A DNA stretch of 33,638 bases from Clostridiaceae bacterium BRH_c20a (GTDB lineage: Bacteria > Bacillota > Peptococcia > Peptococcales > BICA1-8): assembly GCA_000961765.1 (NCBI GenBank), contig LADT01000032.1, forward strand, positions 1 to 33,638, given 5' to 3'. This document shows positions 1 to 6,896 of the stretch, piece by piece. The notes beneath the pieces are model-generated. The model did no database searches. It was not told the DNA's origin and was given only the letters and a program-made list of their open reading frames with translations. Position 1 is the first letter of the stretch. Every line of letters begins with the position of its first letter. The position numbers and the translations under genes are program-made.

Positions 1-109
1 CTTCATTTATCCATTTGCATGGATAAATGCGTCTATTCGTCTTACTTATACTGCTATACAGTATGTCCGTGGGCGCGTGGGCGAGCTAAGAATAAATAAG
101 TTTCAACCA

Positions 110-137
110 AACCACCTTTACTGGGTGGTTTATTTTT
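110..137 (+). terminator. Rho-independent terminator inside each 219-bp unit
   Basis: AACCACC pairs with GGTGGTT (110-116 with 124-130), followed by a T-rich tail. It is repeated at 329-356 and 548-575, so the presumed upstream rRNA operon would end in three copies of one terminator, backed by a fourth, related one at 909-931. Confidence 0.8.
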
Positions 138-167
138 GATTTTCGCGCTCACGCGCCCACGAATAGA

Positions 168-217
168 CGGAAAGACGCTAAGTCCGCAGGGTCCTGGAAG
201 AGTAGGTCGTTGCCAGG
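168..217 (+). pseudogene. 5S rRNA 3'-end fragment, copy 1
   Basis: The segment ends in GAGTAGGTCGTTGCCAGG, the usual 3' end of Bacillota 5S rRNA (loop E/helix IV return and helix I 3' strand). No 5' half of 5S lies in the unit, so this cannot be a functional gene. It is the boundary segment of the tandem duplication. Confidence 0.72.
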
Positions 218-386
218 AACTTCATTTATCCATTTGCATGGATAAATGCGTCTATTCGTCTTACTTATACTGCTATACAGTATGTCCGTGGGCGCGTGGG
301 CGAGCTAAGAATAAATAAGTTTCAACCAAACCACCTTTACTGGGTGGTTTATTTTTGATTTTCGCGCTCACGCGCCCACGAATAGA

Positions 387-436
387 CGGAAAGACGCTAA
401 GTCCGCAGGGTCCTGGAAGAGTAGGTCGTTGCCAGG
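387..436 (+). pseudogene. 5S rRNA 3'-end fragment, copy 2
   Basis: Identical to the fragment at 168-217, one 219-bp period later. It has no matching 5' half of 5S rRNA. Confidence 0.72.
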
Positions 437-605
437 AACTTCATTTATCCATTTGCATGGATAAATGCGTCTATTCGTCTTACTTATACTGCTATACAGT
501 ATGTCCGTGGGCGCGTGGGCGAGCTAAGAATAAATAAGTTTCAACCAAACCACCTTTACTGGGTGGTTTATTTTTGATTTTCGCGCTCACGCGCCCACGA
601 ATAGA

Positions 606-655
606 CGGAAAGACGCTAAGTCCGCAGGGTCCTGGAAGAGTAGGTCGTTGCCAGG
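606..655 (+). pseudogene. 5S rRNA 3'-end fragment, copy 3
   Basis: Third identical 5S tail, ending the tandem array. Downstream sequence diverges right after the CCAGGAACTT end. Confidence 0.72.
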
Positions 656-679
656 AACTTTTTCTTATACTGCTAGACT

Positions 680-872
680 GAACGTCGGCATCTGATGAAT
701 GATAACTTTTGTGGATGAATTTCCTTTTTTGTCAAACTGCATGATGCATCTGCTATTGGGATTCATTCTCCGATGCATCCCAAGAAAGTGACTCTAAAGT
801 TGATGCATCCCTTAAGCTAGACCCTGGTGCAGATGCCTCGTGTGAGCTTCACATGCATTGCATACATCCTGG
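680..872. repeat. Spaced GATGCATC array (family B, locus 1)
   Basis: GATGCATC or a near match occurs at about 743, 772, 802, 832 (GATGCCTC) and 862 (CATACATC), with weaker matches near 713 and 683, a spacing of 29-30 bp. The sequence between cores is also partly conserved. The stretch around 802-840 matches, in reverse complement, the one around 22215-22255. The stretch around 738-780 likewise matches the reverse complement of 22275-22315. Confidence 0.75.
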
Positions 873-908
873 TAGACTGACCTTTATTATAAAAATTTTC
901 CAAATCAG

Positions 909-931
909 CCACCTAAACAAGGTGGTTTTTT
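909..931 (+). terminator. Rho-independent terminator
   Basis: CCACCT pairs with AGGTGG around an AAACA loop, followed by six T. Its stem resembles the terminator in the 219-bp units, so it is probably the last terminator of the upstream rRNA operon. Confidence 0.8.
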
Positions 932-939
932 GTTATACT
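931..939 (+). promoter_or_regulatory. Extended -10 promoter candidate
   Basis: TGTTATACT fits TGn plus a TATAAT-like -10 box. It lies directly behind the terminator and 29 bases before the ATG of the next gene. No good -35 box is visible. Confidence 0.4.
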
Positions 940-967
940 AATAACTAATAGAGAGGTGTTGGGAAAT

Positions 968-1399
968 ATGTTGCTGGATTTAAGTAGTCTTAAAAGAGCA
1001 ATTTCATCAATGGAGAGAGCAAGAAACTTCGCGGACGAAAGATTAGCTCATAATAATATATCTATAGATGAGAAAGAAGTTATTCAAGCTGGTGTTATTC
1101 AAAACTTTGAATTTACTTATGAACTAGATATTGTTATAGATATCCTTAAAAAACACATACCGAATTTCGAAATTTTTGTATTTGGATCTAGATATAAGGG
1201 TAATACTCATGAACATTCTGACTTAGACCTAGCCATCAAAGGGCCAGATAGGATTGATCTTTTACTCATTGCCGATATTAGGGATGACTTTCAAAATTCC
1301 CTTCTTCCATTTCGAGTAGATATAGTTGATTTTAATGGAGTTTCACCTGAATTCCAAAATGTCATCTTAAATAATAGTATTGTTTTAAAAATGAATTAA
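968..1399 (+). CDS. Truncated HEPN (HI0074-like) fused to MNT nucleotidyltransferase domain
   Basis: Residues 1-50 match the N-terminal part of HI0074-type HEPN proteins, up to the signature FEFTYEL. The chain then passes straight into a minimal nucleotidyltransferase (MNT) domain with GSRYKGNTHEHSDLD, which is the GSX10DXD active-site motif, and a third acidic strand, VDIVDF. The rest of the HEPN domain, including any RNxxxHxY ribonuclease motif, is missing, so this looks like an in-frame deletion joining neighbouring hepn and mnt genes. The parent families form HEPN-MNT toxin-antitoxin pairs in which the MNT enzyme adenylylates the HEPN toxin. The start is ATG 968, behind GAGAGGTG with 9-base spacing; a GTG at 956 would overlap that ribosome site. 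The encoded protein is 143 residues. It could be a surviving antitoxin-like enzyme or a decaying remnant. Confidence 0.75.
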   Translation: MLLDLSSLKRAISSMERARNFADERLAHNNISIDEKEVIQAGVIQNFEFTYELDIVIDILKKHIPNFEIFVFGSRYKGNTHEHSDLDLAIKGPDRIDLLLIADIRDDFQNSLLPFRVDIVDFNGVSPEFQNVILNNSIVLKMN

Positions 1400-1407
1400 T
1401 TGCTTCA

Positions 1408-1842
1408 TTATTTGCTTGATTGTTTTATGCTAATTAGCAGGTTTGTTAAAATAATAAAGATAAGAGCAAGGAATATCCCTATTGAATCAATAAATATGTC
1501 GGAAAGTTTACCATCGCGTCCGGGTACATAATATTGATGCCATTCATCAGATACGGCGAATATTAGGGAGAGCCCAGGGGCAAGAAAAATACTTAGCCTG
1601 ATATAAAATGATTTTAAAGCTACGTATAATAAGACAGTCAAAACAAAATACTCAAATATATGCATGGTTTTCCGGATAATAAACTCAAGCAAATCTATCT
1701 GAGTTTTATTAAAATTACTATGTATTAAATTATATTTTTTTAGTAAGGGCACAGCCAAGAGGTTTGGCTGATTGGAAGCAATGTAAATACCTGCTGCCCA
1801 AATAATCATAAATATTATAATAACAATACGCTTATATTTCAT
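1408..1842 (-). CDS. VanZ-like family membrane protein
   Basis: This is a small protein with four likely membrane segments (about residues 6-24, 55-75, 80-100 and 115-140). It carries the VanZ family signature: K.MH..EYF near the second segment, then DEWHQYYVPGRDGKLSDIFI followed by DSIG. VanZ-like proteins are widespread in Bacillota; apart from low-level teicoplanin resistance for VanZ itself, their roles are poorly defined. The start is ATG at 1842, because AGGTG lies six bases upstream; the longer GTG start at 1851 would overlap that site. The gene is divergent from the phosphohexomutase gene and convergent with the MNT gene, so it is probably a single transcription unit. No resistance neighbours (vanHAX) are present, so a drug-resistance role is not implied. 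Confidence 0.88.
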   Translation of the reverse strand: MKYKRIVIIIFMIIWAAGIYIASNQPNLLAVPLLKKYNLIHSNFNKTQIDLLEFIIRKTMHIFEYFVLTVLLYVALKSFYIRLSIFLAPGLSLIFAVSDEWHQYYVPGRDGKLSDIFIDSIGIFLALIFIILTNLLISIKQSSK

Positions 1843-1876
1843 AGATATCACCTGTAAAAAAATGGTTATGTGTGGA

Positions 1877-1885
1877 ATTATAACA
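1877..1885 (-). promoter_or_regulatory. Extended -10 promoter for the VanZ-like gene
   Basis: On the minus strand the sequence reads TGTTATAAT, a TGn extension and a perfect -10 box, about 35 bases before the ATG. No clear -35 box was found. Confidence 0.45.
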
Positions 1886-1963
1886 CAAATTTTTATTTAA
1901 TACACACCATGATGAGAAAGATGATCTTCTTAGGGTCTAAATTGAAGGTTTCGAGGTGTTGAA

Positions 1964-3691
1964 ATGGATTATTTGAAAAGCTATAAAAAGTGGGTTAATT
2001 ATTCAAAATTGGATTTTGGATTGAAAAAAGAGCTGGATGAAATTGTTGATAACCCAGCACAGATCGAGGATAGTTTTTATAAAGATTTGGAATTTGGTAC
2101 CGGGGGTTTAAGGGGGATTATTGGAGCGGGAACAAATAGAATAAATATTTATACGGTCCGTAAAGCAACCCAAGGTTTGGCAAACTATATTAAAAAAACT
2201 AATGGGGGCAGCAAAGTTGTTATTGCCTATGACTCACGGTATAAATCAAAGGAATTTGCTGAACAGGCTGCACTAGTTTTAGCTAAGAATAATATTGCAG
2301 CTTATGTGTTTAATGAGCTTACCCCTACTCCTATCCTTTCCTATGCAGTCAGGGAGATACAGGCAGTTGCTGGGATAGTTATTACGGCTAGTCATAATCC
2401 CAAGGAATATAATGGTTATAAGGTCTATTGGAGTGATGGTGGACAAATAACTGATAATATTGCCAATGCAATAACCAGAGAGATAAATATAATTGCTGAT
2501 GAACTATTAGTGGAAATTTTAGATAAGGAGTTTGCTAAGGGAAAAGGTTTGTTTCGCTGGTTAGATGATGGGATACTTAATGCCTATGTTGCAAAAACCA
2601 AGGAACTGGTCTTAAGGCAAGATATAATTAAAGAAGAAGCTGATAAAATTAAAATAGTATATACGGCATTACATGGTACCGGCAATACCCCAGTCACTAG
2701 GGTGCTGCAAGAGGTCGGGTTTAATAATGTAGTAGTGGTACCAGAACAGTGTGAACCTGATTGCGACTTTTCTACTGTTAAATGTCCTAATCCGGAAGAA
2801 CATGCAGCTTTTGAATTAGCGATAAATTTAGCGAATGAAATAAAGGCCGATATTGTCATGGGCACCGACCCAGATGCTGATAGAGTAGGGGTAGCTGTTA
2901 GGGATCCTGGGGGTAAGTATCTTATGCTCACAGGGAATCAGCTAGGTGCGTTAATGATTGATTATATTTTGCAAATGAAAAAGCATAATAATTCTATCCC
3001 TGCTAATGGTGTGGTAGTGAAGACCATTGTAACCTCGAGTATGGGGGTTAACATTGCACAAAAGTATGGTGTGGGTTACATAGATGTTTTGACCGGCTTC
3101 AAGTACATTGGTGAAAAGATTAAAGAATTTGAGGAAAAAAATAGTTACGCTTTCCTTTTTGGTTATGAGGAAAGCTATGGTTATTTGATTGGAGATTATG
3201 TCCGGGATAAAGACGCTGTACAAGCCTGTCTGGTAGTGGCAGAGATGGCAGCATATTATAAATCACGGGGGATTAGTTTATTAGACCGCTTAAATCAATT
3301 ATTTGAAGAATTCGGTTATTATCAAGAAGACTTAGTTTCATTTAATCTGAAAGGTATAGCAGGACAGGAACGAATTAAGAGAATATTAGATACATTACGG
3401 GCAGAGAGCCCTAAGATTATTGCTAGTAAAAAGGTGAATGTCATTAGTGACTATCTGCATGAATCGATGCTCAGCCTAGTATCTGGTGAGATGAAGTCAA
3501 CAAAGCTGCCAAAAGCTAATGTTTTGCATTTTACATTAGAGGATGGTTCATGGTTTTGTATCAGGCCTTCCGGTACCGAGCCAAAGCTCAAAATATACTT
3601 TAATATAGTTGGGGAGTCAAGGGATGAAGCCGATCAAAAATTGAGCAATCTAAAGGCTAGTGTTCTTGCAATTATCGATCAAATTAGTTAA
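1964..3691 (+). CDS. pgcA: Phosphoglucomutase/phosphomannomutase (alpha-D-phosphohexomutase)
   Basis: The 575-residue protein has the length and layout of Bacillota PgcA-type phosphoglucomutases, which interconvert hexose 6- and 1-phosphates in the cytosol and feed UDP-glucose and cell-envelope synthesis. Visible motifs are the phosphoserine loop TASHNPKEYNGYK (Ser143), the metal-binding loop GTDPDADRVGV (about 300-309), the sugar loop GYEESYGY (about 397) and the C-terminal phosphate-binding loop RPSGTEPKLKIYF (about 540). All four are intact. The ATG follows GAGGTGTTGAA. The gene stands alone, with a VanZ-like gene divergent upstream and an MNT-HEPN gene downstream. Substrate preference (glucose or mannose) cannot be read from the motifs alone, so the symbol is tentative. 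Confidence 0.93.
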   Translation: MDYLKSYKKWVNYSKLDFGLKKELDEIVDNPAQIEDSFYKDLEFGTGGLRGIIGAGTNRINIYTVRKATQGLANYIKKTNGGSKVVIAYDSRYKSKEFAEQAALVLAKNNIAAYVFNELTPTPILSYAVREIQAVAGIVITASHNPKEYNGYKVYWSDGGQITDNIANAITREINIIADELLVEILDKEFAKGKGLFRWLDDGILNAYVAKTKELVLRQDIIKEEADKIKIVYTALHGTGNTPVTRVLQEVGFNNVVVVPEQCEPDCDFSTVKCPNPEEHAAFELAINLANEIKADIVMGTDPDADRVGVAVRDPGGKYLMLTGNQLGALMIDYILQMKKHNNSIPANGVVVKTIVTSSMGVNIAQKYGVGYIDVLTGFKYIGEKIKEFEEKNSYAFLFGYEESYGYLIGDYVRDKDAVQACLVVAEMAAYYKSRGISLLDRLNQLFEEFGYYQEDLVSFNLKGIAGQERIKRILDTLRAESPKIIASKKVNVISDYLHESMLSLVSGEMKSTKLPKANVLHFTLEDGSWFCIRPSGTEPKLKIYFNIVGESRDEADQKLSNLKASVLAIIDQIS

Positions 3692-3818
3692 CAAGTAGTT
3701 TGATTGATTTAGGTTTTTAAATTTAAGTCCAAAGTATATAGATATGTGGGTAGTCCTGGGAGAAATCTCAAGGATTTTTCTATAACTTAAGATATGGTAT
3801 TTATATTATGGTAAAATG

Positions 3819-3827
3819 TGGTACAAT
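3819..3827 (+). promoter_or_regulatory. Extended -10 promoter for the MNT-HEPN gene
   Basis: TGGTACAAT is a TGn extension plus a good -10 box. Transcription would start near 3834, downstream of the first in-frame ATG (3808), which supports the later GTG start at 3886. Confidence 0.5.
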
Positions 3828-3885
3828 GGCTTTGAGTAGCGTAGAGTTTGGAAGATTTATTGTTGTATTTGAAAGGGTGAAATGT

Positions 3886-4653
3886 GTGGCTGAAAGATAT
3901 GGATTATCTAAGGAAGATTTTTATAATATATTAGATTTGTTTAAAAAGTATTCAGATATAGTTGCCAAGGTTATTATTTTTGGTTCTAGAGCAAGGGGAG
4001 ATTATAAAAAAAACTCAGATATTGATATGGCGATAGTTTTTAAAAAAGATAATTATAAGATTTATGAGATAATAGAGGAGTTAGAAACTAAAAATATTAT
4101 ATATACATTCGATATTATAGATTTTGATAAAATATCTAATGAAAAGTTACGTAGTTATATAATAAATGAAGGAAAAGTAATTTTTTTATCTAATGAAAAA
4201 GGGGAGATGCTTGTGACATTAAATAAGGTAATGGATAAGCTTGAAAATTTCAAAAATGCATATAATAAGCTAACTGAAAGTTTAAATAGGGATTTCCTTG
4301 AAGACGATATTGTAATAGATGCCGCCATAAAAAGATTTGAGTTTACATATGAACTATCTTGGAAGCTGATGAAATCATATCTTGAATATACGGGTAGCTT
4401 TGAAAGTACTAATCCGAGAAATACAATAAAGACAGCCTTTAAAGAGGGATTAATATTAGATGGTGATATATGGTTAAAAATGATTGTCGACAGGAATAAA
4501 ACGGCTCATACATATGATGAAAAAAATGCATTGGAAGTTTTAAAAAATACTAAAGATATATATGTTCCTTTATTTAAAAATCTTATTTCTAAGATTGAAG
4601 ATGAATTACGTGACCAAGGGGACAGTCCCCTTGGTCACGATTCGATCATTTAA
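3886..4653 (+). CDS. MNT nucleotidyltransferase-HEPN ribonuclease fusion (toxin-antitoxin in one chain)
   Basis: The N-terminal MNT domain has GSRARGDYKKNSDID (GSX10DXD, residues 33-47) and the third acid in FDIIDF (about 76). The C-terminal HI0074-type HEPN domain (about 110-250) has RFEFTYELSWK and RNKTAHTY (203-210), the RX4HXY motif that holds the RNase residues and the tyrosine adenylylated in characterised MntA/HepT pairs. Both halves look intact, so toxin and antitoxin are one polypeptide of 255 residues. The GTG start is chosen for AGGGTG six bases before it and the -10 box at 3822. A second well-placed ribosome site, GGGGAG, precedes an in-frame GTG at 4213 exactly at the domain boundary, so HEPN may also be made alone (146 residues). 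The last residues are encoded by a palindromic repeat. Confidence 0.88.
   Translation: MAERYGLSKEDFYNILDLFKKYSDIVAKVIIFGSRARGDYKKNSDIDMAIVFKKDNYKIYEIIEELETKNIIYTFDIIDFDKISNEKLRSYIINEGKVIFLSNEKGEMLVTLNKVMDKLENFKNAYNKLTESLNRDFLEDDIVIDAAIKRFEFTYELSWKLMKSYLEYTGSFESTNPRNTIKTAFKEGLILDGDIWLKMIVDRNKTAHTYDEKNALEVLKNTKDIYVPLFKNLISKIEDELRDQGDSPLGHDSII
4201..4215 (+). promoter_or_regulatory. Internal ribosome-binding site and GTG start at the MNT/HEPN boundary
   Basis: AAAGGGGAG, six bases, then GTG 4213 in the frame of the fusion. Spacing and strength match genuine starts elsewhere in the window. Translation from here would give a free HEPN protein of normal family length. Confidence 0.5.
4609..4639. 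repeat. Perfect 14-bp palindrome within the end of the MNT-HEPN gene
   Basis: Arms 4609-4622 and 4626-4639 are perfect inverted repeats around CAG, with core GGGGACAGTCCCC flanked by TGACCAA and TTGGTCA. Similar palindromes are dispersed in many clostridial genomes. Here the element is translated, giving the tail residues RDQGDSPLGH, and probably doubles as a terminator-like hairpin. Confidence 0.85.
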
Positions 4654-4937
4654 CTATAAAATTTTCAGGTATCCTATGTAAAATTTTTCTTATCATGGAT
4701 TCCACTGGGATGCTTGCGTAGGATTGTATAGTATATTATAATGTAGTAAGAAGCAAATTTTCATTTTAAAAATATTATTATATCAATAATTCTAAATTCT
4801 AAATTCTAAATTCTAAATTCTACATTAGTTTAAATCCCCCCTTAATATAACTGTGAAAACAGAACCCCGCTTAGCCATGGGCATAGGATGTGAACTTATT
4901 ATTAATTTTTCCATTTTTATTAACCTGTGGTTTAAAG
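4654..4937. other. Intergenic region with a 7-bp tandem repeat
   Basis: Lies between the convergent MNT-HEPN and gapA genes. Five heptads of ATTCTAA run from 4789 to 4823, the last ending in C. Nothing else with coding or RNA character was seen. Confidence 0.6.
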
Positions 4938-4938
4938 A

Positions 4939-4965
4939 AAAAGCCCTCCATTTGGAGGGCTTTTT
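4939..4965 (-). terminator. Terminator of gapA
   Basis: AAAGCCCTCCA pairs with TGGAGGGCTTT around a two-base loop, with A- and T-rich flanks on both sides, 20 bases past the gapA stop. It can work in both directions, which also suits the convergent MNT-HEPN gene. Confidence 0.85.
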
Positions 4966-4985
4966 CATTTGGGAGGGAATATATT

Positions 4986-6014
4986 CTAGCCTGCTAGCTT
5001 GCGCTGATCTTTAACCATTTGAGCTCCTACATAAGAAACTAAATCTATAACACGGCAGCTGTAGCCCCATTCATTATCATACCAGGCTAAAATTTTAGCT
5101 GTGTGGGGTCCTACTACCATAGTTGATAATCCATCAATAATTCCTGAGTTGGTATTTCCGGTAAAGTCTACAGAAACCAGAGGTTCATCACAATAAGCTA
5201 AGATCCCTTTAAGTTTTGTTTCACAGGCTTTTTTAAGAAGATTATTTAAATATTCTACAGATATTTCTTCCTCACATTCAATTACTAGGTCTACTAAAGA
5301 AACATCAGCAGTAGGAACTCTTATAGCTAAACCGTTTAGTTTACCTTTTAATTCAGGTATTACTTCCGTTACTGCTTTGGCTGCACCGGTAGTGGTGGGG
5401 ATGATGGATTGAGTACAGCCACGAGCTCTTCTTAAATCCTTATGCCGATTGTCGAGATTTTTTTGGTCATTTGTAAAAGCATGGACAGTAGTCATCAAGC
5501 CGCTTTTTATAGTTAAATTATCATTAAGCACCTTTACGATAGGCGCTAGGCAGTTGGTAGTACAGGATGCATTGGATATGATATTGTGGCTTTTATTATC
5601 ATAAATTTTTTCATTAACACCCATCACTATAGTAGCGTCAATATTTTTTCCAGGTGCTGTAAGAATTACTTTTTTGGCACCTGTTTTCAAATGAACTTCT
5701 GCTTCCCGATTGTTAAATTTGCCGGTAGATTCAATTACAATATCTACACCTAATTTCCCCCAGGGAAGATTTTCTGGGTTTCTGTCAGAAAATAATCTAA
5801 TTTCTTTGCCATTTATTAATAATCCGTTTTCTGTTGCTGTTACTTCCCCTTGAAAAATACCATGGGTTGAATCATACTTAAATAAATGTGCTGTAGTTTT
5901 CGGGTCTGCTGTACTGTTGATAGCTACAACCTCTAAATCGGACCTTTCTAAGGCAACTCTTAAACAAAGCCGGCCGATTCTTCCAAAACCATTAATTCCA
6001 ACTTTAGTAAGCAT
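4986..6014 (-). CDS. gapA: Glyceraldehyde-3-phosphate dehydrogenase, type I
   Basis: Cytosolic glycolytic/gluconeogenic enzyme that oxidises glyceraldehyde 3-phosphate with NAD(P) and phosphate. The 342-residue protein begins with the Rossmann motif GINGFGRIGR and carries the catalytic signature ISNASCTTNCLAP (Cys151), the catalytic His in TTVHAFT (His178) and the C-terminal WYDNEWGYS. Length and motifs are normal. The ATG follows GGAGGT at ideal spacing. The gene is alone: no pgk, tpiA or cggR lies beside it, unlike the usual Bacillota glycolytic operon. Directly upstream is a 31-bp-spaced repeat array, so its promoter must lie within or beyond that array. Cofactor preference was not determined. 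Confidence 0.97.
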   Translation of the reverse strand: MLTKVGINGFGRIGRLCLRVALERSDLEVVAINSTADPKTTAHLFKYDSTHGIFQGEVTATENGLLINGKEIRLFSDRNPENLPWGKLGVDIVIESTGKFNNREAEVHLKTGAKKVILTAPGKNIDATIVMGVNEKIYDNKSHNIISNASCTTNCLAPIVKVLNDNLTIKSGLMTTVHAFTNDQKNLDNRHKDLRRARGCTQSIIPTTTGAAKAVTEVIPELKGKLNGLAIRVPTADVSLVDLVIECEEEISVEYLNNLLKKACETKLKGILAYCDEPLVSVDFTGNTNSGIIDGLSTMVVGPHTAKILAWYDNEWGYSCRVIDLVSYVGAQMVKDQRKLAG

Positions 6015-6039
6015 TTATGCGACCTCCGTGTTCTATTTC

Positions 6040-6330
6040 TTATGGGTTGAGCTGTTGCGTCTGACAATTGCTTCAGGGACAATTTATTGCGTCTGACTTT
6101 TTCGTGGGTTAAGCTATTACGTCTGACAATTACTTTGGGGTTACTTATTGCGTCTGATATACTCCTGGGTGAAACTCTTGCGTCTGCTAAATCAGACACT
6201 AGATGTTAACCAAGCAGTATATCAGACCCATTATTCTTACTATCAACGTTTGTGTCAGACGCAAAACTTTTCTTAGAAGTAATTGTCAGAACAACAATAT
6301 TCACCTTGCAGTAATGTCAGACTCATAATG
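6040..6330. repeat. Inverted array of GCGTCTGAC units (family A, locus 1)
   Basis: GCGTCTGAC or a close variant starts at 6057, 6089, 6119, 6150 and 6180 (spacings 32, 30, 31, 30). Past a centre near 6200-6240 the reverse complement GTCAGAC(GC) appears at about 6254, 6283 and 6314. Sequence between cores is also related (AATTACT, GGGTTAAGCT). The whole is one long imperfect palindrome directly upstream of gapA. Confidence 0.85.
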
Positions 6331-6600
6331 CTCGCCCATAAGTATGTGAAGTAAAGCGACTAGGAAGTATTCTCCATTTGTGTTAGAAATCCTTGTCATA
6401 ATCGATAAACCATTCTTATATATGAGTATTTATTACGGGATTTGTGCTGACCAAATGGGACAAAAAGCGTCCCTGTTTTTAGGGGACTTATTATATATAT
6501 TTCAAGAAGGGAAAATTGTTAATGCTAAAATAAGGAAAGTATTATAGAATAATATATAAATGATTTCTGTATGAAATTCTTAACAGGTTGTTGTATACTA
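6331..6600. other. Intergenic region with no gene recognised
   Basis: Nothing coding was recognised. GGGAC (6457-6461) can pair with GTCCC (6469-6473) before TGTTTTT, a weak terminator-like hairpin with no + strand gene upstream of it. Confidence 0.4.
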
Positions 6601-6615
6601 AATACAGGGGAAGAT

Positions 6616-6720
6616 AGGTTAAGGTTAAGGTTAAGGTTAAGGTTAAGGCTAAGGCTGAGGTTGAGATTGAGATTAAGATTAAGATTAAGATTAAGATTAA
6701 GATTTCGCTGCGCTAGATTA
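6616..6720. repeat. Hexanucleotide array GTTAAG/GATTAAG with CGCTGCGCTAGA tail
   Basis: About fifteen degenerate 6-bp units (GTTAAG drifting through GCTGAG to ATTAAG) end in TTCGCTGCGCTAGATTA. The same array type with the same tail occurs at 19688-19795. Open frames across it read as alternating Leu-Arg or Asn-Leu and are artefacts. Confidence 0.9.
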
Positions 6721-6765
6721 GACCATAGACCAGACAAGAGACAAAAGACGATTGGACATAAACTT

Positions 6766-6842
6766 AGACCATAGACCATAGACCATAGACCATAGACCAT
6801 AGACCATAGACCATCGACCATCGACCATAGACCATCGACGAT
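6766..6842. repeat. Heptanucleotide array AGACCAT
   Basis: Eleven 7-bp units: seven AGACCAT, two CGACCAT, one AGACCAT and one CGACGAT, ending about 55 bases before the oadA-like start. Confidence 0.93.
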
Positions 6843-6896
6843 GATCTAACTACATAGCTTGGTATTTAAAAAAATATATAATTAGGAGTGGATTAA

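Larger units (their letters stand above)
1..657 (+). repeat. Three perfect 219-bp tandem copies of a 5S-tail plus terminator unit
   Basis: Units are 1-219, 220-438 and 439-657; the next copy breaks off after three bases. Each unit carries, in order, a perfect 10-bp hairpin (5-14 with 19-28 in unit 1), the short palindrome ATACTGctataCAGTAT, a GC-rich arm, a rho-independent terminator (110-137), the complementary GC-rich arm (150-169), and about 50 bases like the 3' end of a 5S rRNA. Identity between copies looks complete by eye, so the duplication is recent or kept homogeneous. The 60-residue open frames inside the units are by-products of the repetition. Because unit 1 begins exactly where a 5S tail would end, the window probably starts immediately after a real 5S gene. 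Confidence 0.93.

Noticed and set aside
136-537. Two identical 60-residue open frames at 136-318 and 355-537
   Set aside because: They are produced by the 219-bp tandem unit, cross a terminator and a 5S rRNA tail, and have no ribosome site.
1408-1842. Glycopeptide resistance from the VanZ-like gene
   Set aside because: No vanHAX or regulator genes nearby; VanZ-like proteins are common in Bacillota without resistance.
5960-6199. 79-residue minus-strand open frame upstream of gapA
   Set aside because: It overlaps the gapA start and consists of the repeat array; no homology or ribosome site.
6525-6821. Open frames on both strands across the hexamer array (Leu-Arg and Asn-Leu repeats)
   Set aside because: Any frame stays open in such a repeat; there is no ribosome site and the composition is purely periodic.
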